This document shows positions 9,183-18,629 of a DNA stretch of 64,000 nt, in pieces (position 1 is the stretch's first letter; each line of letters opens with the position of its first letter). The notes beneath the pieces were generated by a model. That model saw only the letters and a program-made list of their open reading frames with translations, was not told the DNA's origin and searched no databases. Source of the DNA: Rikenellaceae bacterium (lineage in GTDB: Bacteria > Bacteroidota > Bacteroidia > Bacteroidales > Rikenellaceae); contig SUZF01000012.1 in the NCBI GenBank assembly GCA_015060065.1, forward strand, positions 1 through 64,000, read 5' to 3'. The position numbers and the translations under genes are program-made.

Positions 9183-9210
9183 TATTGCGATTTAAGCAAT
9201 ACGTAATGAG

Positions 9211-9246
9211 AATCCCGACTTGCATGGCGCAGGTCGGGATTTTTTT
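9211..9246 (+). terminator. Terminator of the nuclease/receptor operon
   Basis: Stem AATCCCGAC/GTCGGGATT with extra inner pairing, followed by TTTTTT. It lies 28 bases after the DUF5689 stop codon. Confidence 0.9.
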
Positions 9247-9268
9247 GAATAGGGCTAAAATGTTTTGG

Positions 9269-10150
9269 CTATTGTCGATGCTTGCGACGGTAGGCCATTG
9301 GCGATATGCCGACTACGCGACAGAAATATTTGCCAAAGAAGGATTGTGACGGGAAGTTCAGGTCGTAGGCAATCTCTTTGATTGTGCGCTCGGTCGAGGC
9401 GAGTTGTACCGAGGCGTCGAGAATAACGTATCGCTCAATCCACTCCATTGCGCTCTTGCCGCTCGAAAGTTTTACGGCGGTCGAGATATGCTTGGGCGTA
9501 AGTCCGAGTGTGTCGGCATAGAATTTCAGGTCGCGGTGTTCGCGGTAGTTCTGCTCGACCAACTTAATAAATTCGGCAGTCAATTCCGCCTGACGACCTC
9601 GCGGAGCCGTAGCCGCTTCCGATTTGTGGACAAAATATCCGAGTCCGAGAAAGAACGCACGGGTGAGAAGTTGTACTATTTCGAGCCTATGGGGATTCTG
9701 CGCCTCCGGGATAAGGTTGCGACACATCGACAGGTACTCTTCGAGGGCAATACGCGCCCTCCCTTCGAGGAGAATGTAGGGTTGCTCGGCAATGAGGGTA
9801 CTCAAATCGAAGGTATTGCCGATGCCAAGGCTCTCGGTAAAGTGTGGAGTCATAAGTACATAGGTCGCGCTGAAATCATTGCTCACATCGACTAACTCGG
9901 TAATCTGACCCTGTTGAACAATGAAGAAACCTCCCTCGGCAATGTGGTATGTCTTGGCATTCAGTCGCCCCGTTGCCTCTCCGCGCGAGCAGAAGACGGC
10001 AACTGCCATAGGCGAGCGATATGGATGGTTGGGCAGGATGTCGAAGGTGGGATTGTCGATAATCCCAAAATCGTCACCGATGCTGTATATCGACCCTGAA
10101 TTTCCGCAATCGAGGTACTGGTTAATCGTTTCGGATAGGTTTTTTGCCAT
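9269..10150 (-). CDS. AraC-family transcriptional regulator
   Basis: A 293-residue DNA-binding regulator. The C-terminal third (about residues 190-290) carries two helix-turn-helix segments: KFYADTLGLTPKHISTAVK, then TIKEIAYDLNFPSQSFFGKYF and GISPMAYRR, the classic AraC signature. The N-terminal 180 residues form a cupin-like sensing domain typical of this family in Bacteroidetes. It is divergent from the small protein at 10337 and convergent with the nuclease operon. A promoter for it is visible at 10196-10227. Target genes and ligand are unknown; the adjacent divergent gene is the simplest candidate target. Confidence 0.9.
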   Translation of the reverse strand: MAKNLSETINQYLDCGNSGSIYSIGDDFGIIDNPTFDILPNHPYRSPMAVAVFCSRGEATGRLNAKTYHIAEGGFFIVQQGQITELVDVSNDFSATYVLMTPHFTESLGIGNTFDLSTLIAEQPYILLEGRARIALEEYLSMCRNLIPEAQNPHRLEIVQLLTRAFFLGLGYFVHKSEAATAPRGRQAELTAEFIKLVEQNYREHRDLKFYADTLGLTPKHISTAVKLSSGKSAMEWIERYVILDASVQLASTERTIKEIAYDLNFPSQSFFGKYFCRVVGISPMAYRRKHRQ

Positions 10151-10195
10151 TGTTCTAATATTCTTATATGTTGGAATAATACGCCTTTTCGACTA

Positions 10196-10227
10196 CAAAA
10201 GTAGGCTAATTATCATAAAGTGGCAAT
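10196..10227 (-). promoter_or_regulatory. Promoter of the AraC regulator
   Basis: On the minus strand the -7 box is TACTTTTG (10196-10203) and the -33 element is ATTG (10224-10227), 20 bases apart. It fits the TTTG/TAnnTTTG consensus apart from one base in the -33 box. Confidence 0.6.
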
Positions 10228-10268
10228 ATTTATGCGAATATTACTCCAAAAAATACGCTCCTCAAACC

Positions 10269-10299
10269 TTTTATTGAGAGCCAAACTACCCTACTTTTG
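10269..10299 (+). promoter_or_regulatory. Promoter of the small helical-repeat protein
   Basis: -7 box TACTTTTG (10292-10299), with a weak -33 TTTT at 10269-10272 and a spacing of 19. Predicted start near 10306, about 30 nt before the ATG. Confidence 0.5.
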
Positions 10300-10336
10300 C
10301 ATCGTGAAATAAGTTTAACCGTAAAAAGATAGAATT

Positions 10337-10567
10337 ATGAAGGCGAAAAAGAGTGTAAAGGAGAAGGTTGTAAGGACCTATGTCGGTATTGAAAATGTTG
10401 TGGTTGATGGATACAAGGCACTTGAAGAGGGTGTCGTGCAGGGTTATAAGAACATCGAGGATAGCGTGGTCGGTGCCTACAAGGCGGTCGAGAATTCGGC
10501 TGTGAAATTAGGCAAGAGCCTTGTCGAGGAGTACGACCGCCAAAAGTCGGAGAAGGAGCAAAAGTAA
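10337..10567 (+). CDS. Small 11-residue-repeat helical protein, function unknown
   Basis: A 76-residue highly charged protein with no signal peptide. The central region repeats an 11-residue pattern (for example GYKALEEGVVQ, GYKNIEDSVVG, AYKAVENSAVK), which predicts an extended amphipathic helix of the 11/3 type found in lipid-surface or stress-associated proteins. Similar small proteins are familiar in gut bacteria, but I know of no assigned function. It is monocistronic, with its own promoter and a strong terminator at 10590-10626, and is divergent from an AraC regulator that might control it. Confidence 0.75.
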   Translation: MKAKKSVKEKVVRTYVGIENVVVDGYKALEEGVVQGYKNIEDSVVGAYKAVENSAVKLGKSLVEEYDRQKSEKEQK

Positions 10568-10589
10568 TAGTTGCCGGATTGTGGGCAAT

Positions 10590-10626
10590 AAAAAATGGTG
10601 TCGAAAATCCTCGACACCATTTTTTA
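10590..10626. terminator. Bidirectional terminator
   Basis: A perfect stem ATGGTGTCGA/TCGACACCAT (10595-10604 with 10611-10620) is flanked by A5 and T6 runs. It can end both the rightward small gene and the leftward DUF4293 operon. Confidence 0.92.
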
Positions 10627-10644
10627 TATAAAGTCCCTGCCCCT

Positions 10645-11106
10645 CTATCGGATTCGGTCGAGCGAGCGCACCAAGACTTCGTCGCGGAAGATTGAGCGAA
10701 TGGCGAGTGCGACAAAAACAATGGCTATAAGTGGCATTGCAACGCCAATCTCGATAGATATGAATCCGTTGGCCGCATCAAAAAGACGTGCCGACAGGTA
10801 GCAATAGATACCCATGACCACAGCCGAGCCGATGAGCAGGACAATCTCCGCAGCGCAGAGACGAATCTGCAATTGACGATTCTTAAAGAGGAATATCACG
10901 ATAAAAGGCAGAATACCCGCCAAGGCGAGCAGAATGCCCATATAGAGAGCCGGTTGAGCCGTTGCGCCCGTAGCATCTTTCAGTGCGAATGCCGTGAGTG
11001 TATATTCCTGCGTGCCGTCAAAAAAGTGTGCTATCGGGGTAAATATCGTGACGGCAAGGAGTGCCGTGGCAATCAGCAAATAGAGAGTTTGAATACGTTG
11101 TATCAT
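10645..11106 (-). CDS. DUF4293 membrane protein
   Basis: A 153-residue inner-membrane protein with four predicted transmembrane segments, starting MIQRIQTLYLL, the recognisable opening of the Bacteroidetes-specific DUF4293 family. No catalytic motif or known role. It lies 4 bases downstream of the GT2 gene and is the third gene of a DUF4199-GT2-DUF4293 operon, so it may assist that membrane glycosyltransferase; this is context only. Confidence 0.85.
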   Translation of the reverse strand: MIQRIQTLYLLIATALLAVTIFTPIAHFFDGTQEYTLTAFALKDATGATAQPALYMGILLALAGILPFIVIFLFKNRQLQIRLCAAEIVLLIGSAVVMGIYCYLSARLFDAANGFISIEIGVAMPLIAIVFVALAIRSIFRDEVLVRSLDRIR

Positions 11107-11110
11107 CTTG

Positions 11111-12076
11111 TTATAAAGTTTTGTCGATTAGATATTTGTTGCGGTCGCTCGATGCTCGATTGATAAGTTCTCCAAGGAATCCCGCGAGGAAGAGCATAAC
11201 ACCCAGCACCACCGCCAACATTGCCAAGTAGAACATCGGCTGGTCTGCTACGGGGCGCAGAGGCAGTGCGTGGAACTGCTTGTAGAGTTTGGTTGCGATA
11301 ATCCAAATCGTTGTTCCGCCTCCGAAGAGGAACATCAGCGTTCCCAATCCTCCGAAGAAGTACATTGGCGAGCGACCGAAGTGTGACATAAAGGTTACGG
11401 TAATAAGGTCGAGGTAACCTTTGAGCATACGCTCCATGCCGAACTTCGAGTGTCCGAACTTGCGGGCGCGATGCTCTACGACCTTCTCGCCAATGTTGCG
11501 GAAGCCGGCATATTTTGCCAGAATAGGTATGTAGCGGTGCATCTCGCCATAGACCTCGATAGACTTGATGACTTTCAAGCGATATGCCTTCAAGCCGCAG
11601 TTGAAGTCGTGAAGTTTGATGCCCGAAACCACGCGAGCCGTAGCGTTGAAGAACTTGCTGGGCCAGCGTTTGCCTGCGGGATCGTGGCGTAACTTTTTCC
11701 AACCCGAAACCATATCGTAGCCCTCTTCGAGAATCATTCGTCGCATTTCGGGAATCTCGTCGGGCGAGTCTTGCAGGTCGGCATCCATCGTAAATACCAC
11801 CTCGCCCTCGGCTGCTTCGAAGCCACAGTAGAGGGCTGCCGATTTGCCGTAGTTGCGCATAAAACCGATGGCACGCACAAACGAATACTCCTTTTTCAGC
11901 GACTCGATAACATCCCACGAGCCGTCTGTCGAGCCGTCATCCACAAAGATAACCTCGCAGGACAGTCCCTCGCGTTTGATCACGCGGTCGATCCACGCTG
12001 TGAGTTCGGGCAGTGATTCCGCCTCGTTGTAGAGAGGCACTACAACCGAAATGTCGAGTCTGTTATTCGAGTTCAT
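11111..12076 (-). CDS. Polyprenyl-phosphate-type GT2 glycosyltransferase
   Basis: A 321-residue family 2 glycosyltransferase of the DPM1/GtrB/ArnC type that transfers a sugar from a nucleotide donor to a polyprenyl phosphate carrier. The N-terminal GT-A domain shows VVVPLYNEAESLPEL, FVDDGSTDGS and MDADLQDSP (donor and metal binding). Two C-terminal hydrophobic spans (about residues 230-295) anchor it in the inner membrane, as in GtrB-like enzymes. It overlaps the upstream DUF4199 gene by 14 bases, so the two are translationally linked. The sugar cannot be predicted. Confidence 0.88.
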   Translation of the reverse strand: MNSNNRLDISVVVPLYNEAESLPELTAWIDRVIKREGLSCEVIFVDDGSTDGSWDVIESLKKEYSFVRAIGFMRNYGKSAALYCGFEAAEGEVVFTMDADLQDSPDEIPEMRRMILEEGYDMVSGWKKLRHDPAGKRWPSKFFNATARVVSGIKLHDFNCGLKAYRLKVIKSIEVYGEMHRYIPILAKYAGFRNIGEKVVEHRARKFGHSKFGMERMLKGYLDLITVTFMSHFGRSPMYFFGGLGTLMFLFGGGTTIWIIATKLYKQFHALPLRPVADQPMFYLAMLAVVLGVMLFLAGFLGELINRASSDRNKYLIDKTL

Positions 12077-12632
12077 CTCCGAAAATATTGGGTTCGCGCT
12101 TCACGACAGCCGCGATAATCAATCCCACGAAACCGCCAAGCAACAGGTAATTGCGAATCGAAGCAAAAATTATTGCGAAGAGACTTGGTTCGGGCTGTGA
12201 GCCTATCTGGTCGATAAGTTGCTCGTAGGTGTTAGCCATCTGTGCAGGAACCTCTATTGTCGAGAATATATTTGTGTAGAGATTCAGCACACCATCCACA
12301 TACTCCTTGTAGCCAATGATAAAGTGTGTGAAGATGTAACTGCCCAAGCCGACAATCACACTCGTAAAGAGCGAGAGTGTAAGGACATATCCGAAAGCTT
12401 TACCATACGAGAAGCCCTCCTCCTTGCTATATTGCAACGAGTGTCGCTTTGCAAAGTAAAACAGCAGGAATACGTAGATAACAAATACTACTATTGCCTC
12501 GATACCGACAAAACTCAAACGACCCATTGTGCCATTGAGAAACATAGCCTGTTCGAAGATGTTTGATGCGAGCATCAATACGCCCAAAATCGCACCTTTC
12601 GATGCTACATCATTCCAAAATTCTCTTTCCAT
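12063..12632 (-). CDS. DUF4199 membrane protein
   Basis: A 189-residue integral membrane protein with four or five hydrophobic segments, matching the DUF4199 family of Bacteroidetes (FWNDVASKGAILGVLM start, conserved SYGKAFGY segment). Function unknown. It is the first gene of the operon with the GT2 and DUF4293 genes, a pairing common in this phylum. A promoter lies at 12660-12690, inside the end of mltG. Confidence 0.85.
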   Translation of the reverse strand: MEREFWNDVASKGAILGVLMLASNIFEQAMFLNGTMGRLSFVGIEAIVVFVIYVFLLFYFAKRHSLQYSKEEGFSYGKAFGYVLTLSLFTSVIVGLGSYIFTHFIIGYKEYVDGVLNLYTNIFSTIEVPAQMANTYEQLIDQIGSQPEPSLFAIIFASIRNYLLLGGFVGLIIAAVVKREPNIFGDELE

Positions 12633-12659
12633 TATTCTCGTTTTTATTGTTTCTGACTA

Positions 12660-12690
12660 CAAAGATATAATTTTTTTACTTGATTTTCAA
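12660..12690 (-). promoter_or_regulatory. Promoter of the DUF4199-GT2-DUF4293 operon
   Basis: On the minus strand the -7 box is TATCTTTG (12660-12667) and a TTG -33 core lies at 12688-12690 with a 20-base gap. Predicted start near 12653, only about 20 nt before the ATG. Confidence 0.6.
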
Positions 12691-13710
12691 CTTGTCGAGC
12701 GCATCCGAGTATGCTCTGGCATTGGCATTGTGTTCTCGCAAAGTGCGTGCAAAGTTGTGACGGCCATCAAATTCGGGGCGGGCGCAGAAATATATATAGG
12801 AGTGTTTTTCGTAGCCCAAGACCGCGTCAATTGCGGCAATACTCGGTATGCAGATTGGCGACGGGGGTAATCCTCGGTTGATATAGGTGTTGTGGGGCGA
12901 CTTTGTGCGTAGGTGCTTGCGCAAGACTCGTTTTAGTTCGAAATCCTGCAAAGCATACTTCACCGTGGGGTCGGCCTGCAACGGAATTCCCTTGCGTAAT
13001 CTGTTGATATACACGCCTGCTACGCGCGCCATCTCATCTGTTACTTTGGTCTCTTCATAGACTATTGAAGCGAGTGTCAAGACCTCGTAACGCGACATTT
13101 TCAGAGCCTTACGTTTGCTCTCGCGAGCCTCGTTCCAGAAGGCGTTGTACTCGCGGTGCATACGTTGCAACAACTCCTCCGGAGAGATGGTCCAATAGAC
13201 CTCATAGGTGTTCGGGATAAAGAGTGCAATAATACTGTCGCGCACAAAGCCGTGCGAGGCGCGAATCTCTTTATTGTAGAGCGTTTTGACAAGTTCGGCG
13301 GAGTCGGCTGCAATCTGTCTCGAAAGTTTGGAGGCAAGTTGCGGGATGGTACGCGCACTGCCAACGACAAGTCGCACGGGGGTCTGCTCGCCTATGGCAA
13401 AGATGCGCGCGATGCGTATGATGCTTGTGCCTTTGTCAAGACGATAGTGTCCGACCTTGTAGCGTGTAGCAAGATTGATGCGCTTGGCGTAGATGTCGAA
13501 TGCGGCAGATTTCAGTGCCGAGCCTCTGTGCAGAATTTCCACCTGCTTGCGCAAATCGTCGAAAGAGGTCTCCTCGTCAATATAGACCGAGGTTGCTTCA
13601 CTGACGGCATTGCCATAGAAAGCGTTGTACGCAACTATCAGTGCCATAGCACAAAATCCTCCGATGAAGATGCTTACACGAAAGAGTCTATGCAGAAATT
13701 TTTTGCTCAT
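12676..13710 (-). CDS. mltG: Endolytic transglycosylase MltG
   Basis: A 344-residue inner-membrane-anchored lytic transglycosylase that cuts nascent peptidoglycan strands. One N-terminal transmembrane helix (about 12-30) is followed by a LysM-like subdomain and the YceG/MltG catalytic domain. The hallmark region reads ASIVYEETK (214-222) and then VAGVYINRLRKGIPLQADPTV. The Glu at about 220 is the probable catalytic residue; the residue three before the Thr, often acidic in relatives, is Tyr here. A -7 box TATCTTTG on the minus strand (13727-13734) lies just upstream and interleaves with the divergent SRP RNA promoter. Confidence 0.92.
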   Translation of the reverse strand: MSKKFLHRLFRVSIFIGGFCAMALIVAYNAFYGNAVSEATSVYIDEETSFDDLRKQVEILHRGSALKSAAFDIYAKRINLATRYKVGHYRLDKGTSIIRIARIFAIGEQTPVRLVVGSARTIPQLASKLSRQIAADSAELVKTLYNKEIRASHGFVRDSIIALFIPNTYEVYWTISPEELLQRMHREYNAFWNEARESKRKALKMSRYEVLTLASIVYEETKVTDEMARVAGVYINRLRKGIPLQADPTVKYALQDFELKRVLRKHLRTKSPHNTYINRGLPPSPICIPSIAAIDAVLGYEKHSYIYFCARPEFDGRHNFARTLREHNANARAYSDALDKLKIK

Positions 13711-13722
13711 TTGTCAATAATT

Positions 13723-13754
13723 TTTGCAAAGATAAGAAAATTGTTCTACTTTTG
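13723..13754 (+). promoter_or_regulatory. SRP RNA promoter
   Basis: -33 TTTG (13723-13726) and -7 TACTTTTG (13747-13754) are separated by 20 bases, a full consensus match. The predicted start at about 13761 coincides with the first base of the SRP RNA terminal stem. The minus-strand -7 box of mltG (13727-13734) lies inside the spacer, so the two divergent promoters overlap. Confidence 0.88.
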
Positions 13755-13760
13755 TCGTCG

Positions 13761-13858
13761 GGTAAGTCTTATACGACCAGCTCCTGCAGAACTCCCCCAG
13801 GCAAGGAATTGAGCAAGGGTATGCGGTTGTAGCGGTGCGATATAAGTAGCTTACCCTT
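13761..13858 (+). ncRNA. ffs: Signal recognition particle RNA (4.5S-like)
   Basis: About 98 nt without an open frame. Terminal stem GGTAAG (13761-13766) pairs with CTTACC (13850-13855). The apical S-domain contains ACTCCCCCAGG and GAGCAAGGGTA, and the 3' part reads GCGGTGCGATATAAGTAGC, the pattern I know from Bacteroidetes small SRP RNAs. It binds Ffh and targets nascent membrane and secreted proteins. A perfect promoter precedes it and a T6 run follows the closing stem. Confidence 0.9.
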
Positions 13859-13885
13859 TTTTATTCTACAACCTCATACCCTTGC
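13813..13885. repeat. Inverted repeat: SRP RNA apical arm and downstream copy
   Basis: Bases 13813-13832, inside the SRP RNA, are complementary to 13866-13885 at 19 of 20 positions, separated by 33 bases including the T tract. A readthrough transcript could refold into this long hairpin, which would disrupt the SRP apical arm. It may also act as the leftward end signal for the EEP gene at 13908. Confidence 0.85.
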
Positions 13886-13907
13886 CTTGACCCATATTAT
13901 TGCGCTG

Positions 13908-14843
13908 TTAGCGTCTTTTTTCTTTGCCTTTTGCTCCGTAGTTGAGTTTTACGCAAATCGGGAAGTGGTCAGACGGCATTCGGGTTTGGTAGAGTTGGTA
14001 CTTCTGCTCCTTCGGGAAGTTTGTGCTGCTGATTGCCTCGCCATCCACCCTTGTCCAATAGACATCAGTCAAAACGTCATACATCAACGCCTTCCATGAG
14101 GGCGAGATGAAGATATGGTCAATACGACGATTTGTCCAAGCCTGCGGGTTGAAGTTGTTGAATGTTCCATTTACGTCAAACCTTCTATCGACAACTGCGT
14201 AGGAATCGACCAAAGTTCCCGACTCTGCAATTATCGAGTAGATTTCGTTAGTCTGATCGACGTTGAAATCTCCGGTCAGGATTACTGGCTCATTCGGGTT
14301 GGCAATCTCCTTGATTTTCTTGATGATAAGATGCGAACTCTCGCGACGGGCAACGATGCCGCGGTGGTCCATGTGTAGGTTGAAGAACCAGAAGGTGCGC
14401 TTGCACTCCTTATCTTTCAATCGCACCCACGAGCAGATGCGCGGATATCTTGCATCCCACCCCTTGCAGGGCTTGTCGGTCGTTTCGGCGAGCCAGAAAG
14501 TGCCTCCGTCGAGTAGCGTAAAACGCTCCTTCTTGTAGAATACGGGCGAGTACTCCCCCTTTGTTGCTCCGTCGTCGCGACCCACTCCTACGTAAGCGTA
14601 TTCAGGCAGAGCCTCACACATATCGACTAACTGATTGTGCTTTACCTCCTGCGCTCCGAAAATATCGAAATCGCGAGTCAGAACAATGCGGCAAACCTGC
14701 GGGCAACGCTGTGGCCAACCATCTCCTTGTTTGCGGTCTTTCGAGGTATCAAGACGGATGTTGAATGATGCAACCGTCAAATCTTGTGCTGATGTTGTCA
14801 GGGCAATCATCAGTGCCATTGCTGTAAAAAGTAACTTTTTCAT
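13908..14843 (-). CDS. Secreted endonuclease/exonuclease/phosphatase family protein
   Basis: A 311-residue exported EEP-fold phosphodiesterase. A signal peptide ends near TSAQ (about residue 19). Motifs: VASFNIRLDT, GAQEVK (metal Glu), NLHMDHRG, LTGDFNVD, and the C-terminal SDHFPI. This resembles the sphingomyelinase/Mg-dependent phosphodiesterase branch rather than the longer protein at 3744. Substrate is not predictable. It is followed 20 bases upstream (in gene order before it) by the SLOG gene at 14864, so the two may be cotranscribed. Confidence 0.85.
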   Translation of the reverse strand: MKKLLFTAMALMIALTTSAQDLTVASFNIRLDTSKDRKQGDGWPQRCPQVCRIVLTRDFDIFGAQEVKHNQLVDMCEALPEYAYVGVGRDDGATKGEYSPVFYKKERFTLLDGGTFWLAETTDKPCKGWDARYPRICSWVRLKDKECKRTFWFFNLHMDHRGIVARRESSHLIIKKIKEIANPNEPVILTGDFNVDQTNEIYSIIAESGTLVDSYAVVDRRFDVNGTFNNFNPQAWTNRRIDHIFISPSWKALMYDVLTDVYWTRVDGEAISSTNFPKEQKYQLYQTRMPSDHFPICVKLNYGAKGKEKRR

Positions 14844-14863
14844 AATTAGTAGTTTATGTAGGT

Positions 14864-15364
14864 TTATTTCAAGTCGTTAAAGAGTTCTCCTTCGCGGTGT
14901 AGGCAGATGTTTATTATGCTCAAATCTCGCTTCAATGCGCGATGAATGGTGTAGTGCGTTCCGCCCTTGGTGCCGTTGTAGTAGGCAATGAGCATCGAGG
15001 CGTTATCCACCAAGAAGTTGTTGCGTTGGTGGTATGCCCCCGCTCGGTACCGTTCCTCCAAAATCACACATTCGTCTGCCTGCGCGACGAGTCTCGAAAA
15101 CCGCTCGCGGTCACGCTTCGAAAAACTACGCTCCTGTCCGCGAAAGGGGATAATGCACCGAATTTGCAAGCCCGGCAACTCCTCGCGCAGTGATAGAACG
15201 CACTCCCCCGCTGCAAGGTCGAAACCGCGAGCCATTCCGCACAAAAAGATGCGGAATCCCTCGGCGTACAGCCTGCGGATATACTCTGCGAGAACTTCGT
15301 TTGCGGAGTTGTCGTAGTCGCGGTGTCCTGTAAACGAAACGGTTATGTCTTTTTCGATATTCAC
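14864..15364 (-). CDS. SLOG-family protein (DUF1273/YpsA-like)
   Basis: A 166-residue cytoplasmic Rossmann-like protein. The opening VSFTGHRDY and the CGMARGFDLAAGECVLSLRE segment match the DUF1273/YpsA branch of the SLOG superfamily, whose members are thought to bind nucleotides or their derivatives. No fused domains. It shares an ancestral fold with the DprA-like protein at 25451. Its start lies in a short divergent region with the YtxH gene at 15440. Biological role in Bacteroidetes is unknown. Confidence 0.82.
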   Translation of the reverse strand: MNIEKDITVSFTGHRDYDNSANEVLAEYIRRLYAEGFRIFLCGMARGFDLAAGECVLSLREELPGLQIRCIIPFRGQERSFSKRDRERFSRLVAQADECVILEERYRAGAYHQRNNFLVDNASMLIAYYNGTKGGTHYTIHRALKRDLSIINICLHREGELFNDLK

Positions 15365-15439
15365 GGCTTCAAAGATAATATTTTTGGCGTGAAGTTTGCT
15401 CTTTATCGAAGTGAAATTTTAATAAAGAGGTTAAGAGTT

Positions 15440-15604
15440 ATGAAAAATTCAGGAATTTGCATCGCATCGGTGCTTGGAGGCGCTCTTGTCGGAGCGGTAT
15501 TGACTATGTTTCTCACACCCAAATCGGGATCAGAGATGCGCGAAACGCTACGTGACGCCATTGACAAGGAGGTTGATAAAGTCCGTTGTCACTGCCACGA
15601 TTAG
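15440..15604 (+). CDS. YtxH-like small membrane protein
   Basis: A 54-residue protein starting at the ATG at 15440, the only start giving a normal N-terminus (an upstream extension to 15323 would run through the divergent gene's promoter region). It has one transmembrane segment (about 5-24), then FLTPKSGSEMRETLRDAIDKEVDKV, the GxxxAGxxxTPxSG-like pattern of YtxH proteins. Such proteins commonly precede holin-like membrane proteins, as here. Role unknown, possibly envelope stress. Confidence 0.75.
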   Translation: MKNSGICIASVLGGALVGAVLTMFLTPKSGSEMRETLRDAIDKEVDKVRCHCHD

Positions 15605-15971
15605 GCGTTGCGTCGAGGAACAGAGCCTCTCACGGAAAATTGCTGTCGCGGATATGACCCCCTCGATTACGAACAAGACCGGAAAAGTGGCTGTGCCGCT
15701 GATTGTGTTTGTGCTGACTATTTTGCCCGCAATCAGTCTGTTGATTGCAGCCCTGACAATCTGGCTGTCGCGCGTTCTTGGCTCGGCGATACTCTCCTGT
15801 GTGGTAGTTGGAGGAGCCTTCCTTCTCGTAGCGACCATTATCTACCTCGTAACATTGCGAGGCGCGGTAAAACGTATGCAGGAGCGATTAGAGACGATTT
15901 ACGAAACTTCGCGGGTGTTCAAGACGGGATTCGACAAGATTCGCGAGTTGGTCGATAATTTTAGGTCGTAG
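15552..15971 (+). CDS. Holin-like (phage-holin family) two-TM membrane protein
   Basis: A frame of 139 residues from a GTG at 15552, or 105 residues from the ATG at 15654; the latter starts just before the conserved part and avoids the 53-base overlap with the YtxH gene. Two strong transmembrane helices (about residues 46-70 and 75-103 of the longer form) precede a charged C-terminal helix. This layout matches bacterial 'phage holin family' proteins paired with YtxH genes, which are chromosomal and not evidence of a prophage. Terminated at 16013-16051. Confidence 0.65.
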   Translation: MTPLTRRLIKSVVTATIRRCVEEQSLSRKIAVADMTPSITNKTGKVAVPLIVFVLTILPAISLLIAALTIWLSRVLGSAILSCVVVGGAFLLVATIIYLVTLRGAVKRMQERLETIYETSRVFKTGFDKIRELVDNFRS

Positions 15972-16012
15972 CCGCATCCATTCGGCATCAGGACCTTGCC
16001 GTACAGCAAACG

Positions 16013-16051
16013 ACACCCCGACCTTTCCGGTCGGGGTGTTATGTTTTTTTT
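16013..16051. terminator. Bidirectional terminator
   Basis: Perfect 11-bp stem ACACCCCGACC/GGTCGGGGTGT (16013-16023 with 16029-16039), followed by a T-rich tail. It sits between the convergent holin-like gene and the minus-strand gene at 16076. Confidence 0.88.
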
Positions 16052-16075
16052 GTTCAATTATTCGGGTTGCGGGGT

Positions 16076-16405
16076 TTAGAACGAAACGTCGTCATCGGCA
16101 AGGTCGTCGTCGCCACGTGATGCGTCATCGCTAATCTCGTCGGCACCCTTGATTTCGTCATCGTAGTAATCCTTGTCATCCTCCTCTTCCGAGATGTCGT
16201 CGATTTTGACATCAATCTTTACAAGGTAACTAATCTCGTCTGTTTCGAATGGAACTGCGTAAAAGAAGTCACCATTAGGCTTATCAACACGCATCATCGC
16301 ATCCGAAAATCCCAAGGGATACAACTCTTTAACTGCATCTTGTAACTCCTGTGACAGGTTTTTGAAACTGGTAACTAAACGCTTTTTTGATATTACTTTT
16401 GCCAT
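16076..16405 (-). CDS. Conserved Bacteroidales small acidic protein
   Basis: A 109-residue cytoplasmic protein starting MAKVISKKRLVTSFKNL. A 51-residue upstream extension is open but would overlap the ligA start, so the ATG at 16405 is preferred. The first 75 residues are compact and look conserved (KELYPLGF, KPNGDFFYAVPFET); the tail (about 76-109) is a run of Asp and Glu. I recognise similar proteins in other Bacteroidales but know of no function. It is divergent from ligA. Confidence 0.75.
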   Translation of the reverse strand: MAKVISKKRLVTSFKNLSQELQDAVKELYPLGFSDAMMRVDKPNGDFFYAVPFETDEISYLVKIDVKIDDISEEEDDKDYYDDEIKGADEISDDASRGDDDLADDDVSF

Positions 16406-16533
16406 AAATGTTCTGAAATTTTCTGCAAGTATAAGCAAAATTTGATAATCGCTCCAAATCTTTGTGAAAAATTTGCATTTTTTTATTTTTTCGAGGTTTT
16501 CCCGAACAAAATGCGTATCTTTACGCGGTATAA

Positions 16534-18615
<2,082 letters not shown>

Positions 18616-18629
18616 TCCAAACGAAAGTT

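Noticed and set aside
11111..12076. Whole GT2-DUF4199-DUF4293 cluster as a capsule locus
   Set aside because: Only one glycosyltransferase is present and there are no polymerase, flippase or sugar-nucleotide genes; it is an isolated membrane operon.
15440..15971. YtxH/holin-like pair as a prophage remnant
   Set aside because: Chromosomal YtxH-holin pairs are common in Bacteroidetes, and no phage structural or lysis genes are near.
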